Of a stretch of 64,000 nucleotides of DNA, positions 57,679 to 64,000 are shown in pieces; the stretch's first letter is position 1; each line of letters opens with the position of its first letter. The DNA is taken from contig CP075493.1 in the NCBI GenBank assembly GCA_021613535.1, positions 2,976,001 to 3,040,000 on the forward strand, written 5' to 3'. A model generated the notes under the pieces. That model saw only the letters and a program-made list of their open reading frames with translations. It had not been told where the DNA came from and made no database searches. The position numbers were made by a program, and so were the translations under genes. Source of the stretch: Adineta vaga. Lineage: Eukaryota; Rotifera.

Positions 57679-59833
57679 AACATCTAAAGATAAATATATT
57701 CACTTTTTTTAACTGCTTCTTAATCGTCATATTAGAATCGGATTTCCTGATTAATTCGTATTTTTCAATGGCATCATGACTTTGTTTGATATACTATTCA
57801 ATCAATAGTAAACTCATGAGATTATTGATTTGATAATTATTTTATTTTATTTCTATTCATATTCTGACAATAATATCTTAATGATTAAAAGAAACGATTC
57901 TCAAAGGAATCGAAAGAATCCAATTAGAAAAACATCTACATAAAAATTCATTCGAAGTCTTCGAGAATATTCAAATGAAGATCTTATTTTCCTCTCGAAA
58001 TCGAAATATATGTCCGATCCGATACGAATAGTACATCAACCATAATAACATTTATCCAAAACCAATATGCCTCGACAAGAATGGCGCTGATAGTTAATTA
58101 CACATTTATGTTTTCTACTGACATCTTAAGGAACATAAAACCTCAAAATGCTTCAATTTTCATATGCATTTATTTCTGTTGAAGTTCTTCGAATCCATAT
58201 CATGTTATAATGACATGAATGTCCTACATGCTTATATGTCTTTATGATTAAATTTTCTGGATGTTCAGTAGGCGTTGTCAATTGACTACTAGAATTCACA
58301 ATTTAAACATGTAATTTTCCCATTCTCTAGAGAGCAATTTAAAAGGAAGTGATGCATACATTTTAGTAAAATAAAACAATTTCCGTTAAATTTATATTTC
58401 ATTGATTTCTTATTAAAAAGTCTACAGAAGAATAAATCTTTATATTAATTTTGTTCTATTTTTTCTCTCTCTAACATATACGCATCGCATTAGTTCAACA
58501 ATCGTTATGTTGTATATCTTTGAAATAAATTTGAAAGTAAACAAATTGAAATGAGCTTGGTATTAGTTTTTATGTCATTTATTTTAAGAAAATATTTTTC
58601 CAATGAATAGATTAATAATGAACGCATCAATTTTCATTAACTTTTCGACTTATGTCATGATTAAGAATAAATAATAAAACTGATTAATCATCTTTATTAA
58701 AATCGACATAAAGTTTCTTATGAACTGGGATATTTCTATGAAAAGTCTGACGTCCTTTTTTTTTCTCTCTCAATATGATCATCTGAGAAAATCACACGTT
58801 GCTAATGGATGTCATGACTTTGAAACTTTTCGTATGATTATTTATTGATGCATTAAGCCTCAAAACATTATTCCATTGAGTATCCGATGTTGTTCTATTC
58901 TTTATGAGTATTTTTCTAGTTTTATAGAGATAAGAATATAACTCGATATCAATCGTTAGTTCGTAGAAACATGCGATGGCACAACGTTCGAATGAGGAAT
59001 CTACCAATAGGCAAATGCATGATTTTATGGAAAATATGTTTAACAACATAGACCTGACTTTTACGCCAAACAGACTAGTAAGGCTTTTAAAACATTATAC
59101 CTTAGACACTTGAGCAAGGATTAATTTCCTCAACGCTTTTGTTTAACATTTATAATGATCTGAACACTGATATTAGTTTTATTTATCATGCATCTGTATA
59201 CATAAGGCTACTTAGGATGATTACAAATTTTCTTTATGTCATCAACAAAAACGATGATCTTTTCCAAAAGAAAGAAGAAAATTAGAGAAAAACGATAGAG
59301 AAAGAGAGAAAACAATTAAAGTAGGTGTTTTTCTAGTTATCCTCGATGACGTCTAAAGAGACTACAAAAAAAACTCAAGACATATGTAAGTATTTTTTTC
59401 TATTAAACTAACACTATATAAAAGTGCATTTTTAATCTACGTAAAGACCATTTTCTTTCCAAGTAAGTCCTAGTAAGTACGTATATTTTCTATCAAAGCA
59501 GAATAGAATAACCTTATTTGATATATATATTTTCAATAGGAAAGATTTGACAGTTTTTAATTAAAAGAATTATTCAAATAAGGCAGTGAAAATGTGTCAA
59601 TAACACTTTGATCGAATATCATTCTGACAAATTGCAGCACTTAACTGTATTACACAACTCCCAAATATATATATATATATATTTGATGATGAATACATTC
59701 ATTTTCTTAATATGATATTTTTGCTAAATGTTTTAGTAAATGAAGACATGTTTTTCAAAACTAGAACGTAATAATTCTTTTATTTAGCTTTTAGATCTCT
59801 AGCTAACACTTTATCATTCTAAATCGAATCGAA
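57679..59833. other. Intergenic region
   Basis: 2.2 kb without a supported gene. A minus-strand frame at 58792-59049 (85 codons) has no recognisable domain. Contains a (TA)n run at about 59663-59680. The final part is the promoter of the neuropeptide precursor gene. Confidence 0.5.
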
Positions 59834-60479
59834 ATGTTATTCACAATGAACTCTCTCATCATTTCAGCTGTTACATTGAGTAAGATTTGTCTCTTAATGT
59901 TTTCAATAAGTTTCTTTTTTCCTAAATGAATTTATTTTAGCTATTCTTGCGATCAATTTCATCGATTGTGTTCCAGTGAAACCAGATCTATCCAATGCAA
60001 TTGAATTCAAGATGAATGCAGATCACTTTCATGACGATCAAATTGATTTATTCAATTCGAATTTACCTGTTGAAAAAGCTCCTTTGACCAAACGTGATTA
60101 CCCAACAGAAGGTATTCTCCTCGGTAAACGTGAATATCCAACTGAAGGTATCTTACTCGGTAAACGTGAATACCCAACTGAAGGTATCTTACTCGGTAAA
60201 CGTGAATACCCAACTGAAGGTATCTTACTCGGTAAACGTGAATATCCGACAGAAGGCATTCTTCTCGGTAAACGTGAATATCCGACAGAAGGTATTCTTC
60301 TTGGCAAACGAGAATATCCAACTGAAGGTATCTTGTTAGGTAAACGTGAATATCCAACTGAAGGCATTTTACTTGGAAAACGAGAATATCCCACCGAAGG
60401 AATTCTTCTAGGTAAACGACATATGCGATTTTTTGCACCTAAGTCATCTGGCATGGCTCATCATGGATTCAATAATTAA
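59834..60479 (+). CDS. Neuropeptide precursor with nine YPTEGILL-amide copies
   Basis: Two exons, 59834-59879 and 59941-60479, join in frame to 194 residues. The N-terminus MLFTMNSLIISAVTLTILAI then NFIDC is a signal peptide. An acidic spacer of about 50 residues ends in LTKR. Then follow nine tandem 12-residue units (60096-60419, 36 bases each): DYPTEGILLGKR once and EYPTEGILLGKR eight times. Each KR is a dibasic prohormone convertase site and the preceding Gly is an amidation donor, so the mature products are predicted as (D/E)YPTEGILL-amide. The C-terminal remainder is HMRFFAPKSSGMAHHGFNN. The copies differ only by synonymous changes and the first D/E. I do not recognise the peptide from known families; the -GILL-amide end is unusual. 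Poly(A) signal AATAAA at 60563-60568. Confidence 0.92.
60096..60419 (+). repeat. Nine 36-bp tandem coding repeats
   Basis: Perfect register of nine 36-base units inside the neuropeptide gene. Units 3 and 4 are almost identical at DNA level (GAATACCCAACTGAAGG), units 5 and 6 share GAATATCCGACAGAAGG, suggesting local duplication or conversion among units. Confidence 0.95.
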
Positions 60480-60987
60480 TATCCAATTTTTGATATCATA
60501 GACTTTTATTATCAAAACTATTCGTCTATCATCTTACATATTTGTATATCAGCAAATCTTTCAATAAAAATTTGATCGTCATCAAAGAAAAGAAAAGAAA
60601 ATCAAGTTGAAGAATTTCATCATTGTCTCGTTTTTCTTTTTTGCTAATTCAATAAATAATAAAGAATTACAGAACGCATTCACATGGCAGTAAACATTTG
60701 TAAAGTTATTTAGAATATAGAACAACAGTAAATAGATTGAATAATTGTTTAAAGAACAAACGTTAAAAAAACATTTCAATTCGTTATTAGTTTGTTTCTT
60801 TTATTGATTTTTGAATAAAATGATAACATGGTAAAGAAGAGAGACAAGACAACTATTGTTTTTACAATAGAAGAATGAACAATAAGACAATGACATACAA
60901 ATAGAAACTGAAAATATGAATTTATACGCGCAAAGAAAGTAATCGTTGAATGAAGGTCTTTATTTAATATACTATAAAATCATTTCT
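60480..60987. other. Convergent 3' flanks
   Basis: 508 bases between the neuropeptide gene and VPS4. Holds the neuropeptide AATAAA and, at 60961-60966, the minus-strand AATAAA of VPS4. No gene seen. Confidence 0.5.
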
Positions 60988-62893
<1,906 letters not shown>

Positions 62894-63450
62894 TCTGATA
62901 ATATTAATAAATAAATAACTAAAAGAAAATTTCAAGAGATAAAATCATATATTTGAACATGACGAAGAAAAACTTGAATTTTTATCTGTCGTTAGATGAC
63001 GATATAATATTAAAAAAAAGAAACGAGATGTTTTTTGTTTGTTAACGTGCGTCAATCAAGTCAAAACAGAAGAAATATGGCACAGGATGATTCATATCAG
63101 CAACATCCGTCTCGTCGACTATCTGCAGTTCTTGAATAGACGAATAAAAAATCAAATTAGAAAAGACCAATTAGAAATAGTAGTTTCCATAGTATAAGTG
63201 TAGTAATAACAATAAAATATTTCATATCATCACAAATGATTTAATCTAATATCGGTCACTAGATGGCAGCACTAGTCATCTCTCACAATCATGACAGCTG
63301 ATGTTCTGTTTAATTTATCCTTTTTATTGACATAAATCTACAAGATGAATCTCATTAGAGTGATTAATTAATAAATAGACAATAAGAAAATTTATTTTCA
63401 AACTCATAGAAAAAGAAATACACATCGTTTTCATTGTATCGCACTTATTT
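62894..63450. other. Spacer between the two VPS4 copies
   Basis: 557 bases. Contains a plus-strand mini-frame at 63077-63139 (MAQDDSYQQHPSRRLSAVLE, then stop) of unknown meaning. No other feature recognised. Confidence 0.4.
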
Positions 63451-64000
63451 TCATGAACCATCTTGACCATATTCATGTGTGAATTGTTTATATTTGAGTA
63501 GATCCGCTTCTCGAACAGTCGGTTTTTGTGTTGAAAGAGCAGCTAACATATCAGACTAGATATAGAATATATTTGTATTTCTTTTCTATGAAAATCGTCC
63601 ATTCTACTCACCATAACTACTGGTGGATCACATAATTCTTCAGATTTGATTTCTTCTAATGCCATCTCTTTTGCACCAAAGTCACCAGGTGAACATGAAA
63701 CCCAAAGTTGACGGGGACCATTTGGATTGGGATTTTTTACCTAAAAAGATATTGTAAAAACAATTGATGAAAAAACGATAAATAGTTTCCAGATACTGGT
63801 TTGAAATGTGTTGCTGAACTAAGTCGACGAATAGGTCTCAATAAAGCTTCCCGACAAACAACAGCAATATCAGCACCAGAATAACTATAATAAAATAGGA
63901 CAATCGTAACAGTAGGATAAATTGTATCTACTTACTGATCAGCTCTCTTTGCAAGTTGCATCCATTCGTCATCTCTAATCATATGATTTGATCCTGCACC
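63451..64000 (-). CDS. Second VPS4-like gene, C-terminal part only (runs off the window)
   Basis: Minus-strand exons 64000-63936, 63884-63797, 63740-63612 and 63555-63451 (stop). Encoded: [113 protein letters not shown] and YGQDGS. This is the same exon layout as the C-terminal part of the VPS4 gene at 60988-62893, in the same orientation, so a tandem duplication. The catalytic AAA part lies outside the window, so activity cannot be judged from here. Sequence divergence is uneven between exons (see findings). Confidence 0.9.

Noticed and set aside
58792-59049. 85-codon minus-strand frame
   Set aside because: Some protein-like stretches but no family recognised and no neighbouring exons; not strong enough to call.
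60096-60419. CRISPR-like array
   Set aside because: Regular 36-base units have no variable spacers and are in-frame coding repeats in a metazoan gene.
60052-60454. Long minus-strand frames across the neuropeptide repeats
   Set aside because: They are antisense shadows of the 36-base repeats; the plus-strand frame has the signal peptide and processing sites.

Overview
The window reads as nuclear DNA of a bdelloid rotifer or a close relative. It is AT-rich, genes are compact with many introns of about 45-65 bases and standard GT-AG borders, and the protein set is clearly metazoan (T-box factor, NEK1 kinase, SH3 adaptor, claudin-like tetraspan, neuropeptide precursor). A decayed ADP-ribosyltransferase/TPR gene at 34.4-35.7 kb belongs to a family I associate with bdelloids. 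The species assignment is inference; no marker gene is present.

Layout. 1-8.5 kb: a 1046-residue disordered protein, a sorbin/vinexin-type adaptor with three SH3 domains, and a small protein with a PP1-docking-like motif. 8.5-13 kb is mostly non-coding, with a possible membrane-protein relic. 13.1 kb: a claudin/PMP22-like tetraspan. 13.6-18.5 kb is a large non-coding block in front of a TBX1-type T-box gene (18.5-20.9 kb). 21.7-31.6 kb is gene-dense: an LRRC14-like LRR protein (minus), then ZDHHC6, an RBM4/lark-like RNA-binding protein, NUDT17, PTRH2 and a BACURD-type BTB protein, all plus. 31.9-36.6 kb: a type II membrane protein with an apple/PAN-like domain, the ART-TPR pseudogene and SPCS1 (minus). 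36.9-41.5 kb: NEK1. 41.7-44.1 kb: GPLD1 (minus). 44.8-50.4 kb: a small membrane protein, two tandem B-box-like coiled-coil genes and an OTUD7/Cezanne-type deubiquitinase. 51-57.7 kb: a small unknown gene, UBXN11, TOMM20, a decayed ARF GTPase and aftiphilin. 59.8-60.5 kb: a precursor with nine near-identical amidated peptides. 61-64 kb: VPS4 and a second, partial VPS4 paralog.

Most genes are unrelated housekeeping functions (ER palmitoylation, signal peptidase, mitochondrial import, ESCRT-III disassembly, clathrin traffic, ubiquitin editing). The most interesting signals are the repeat neuropeptide precursor, the tightly packed co-directional run RBM4-NUDT17-PTRH2-BACURD whose starts sit directly on orphan 3' splice sites (fitting spliced-leader trans-splicing), a possible gene-conversion tract between the two VPS4 copies, a cysteine motif shared by two neighbouring unrelated genes, and two clear gene fossils. 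Exon borders were read by eye from splice motifs and reading frame. They were phase-checked for most multi-exon genes and are approximate where stated.
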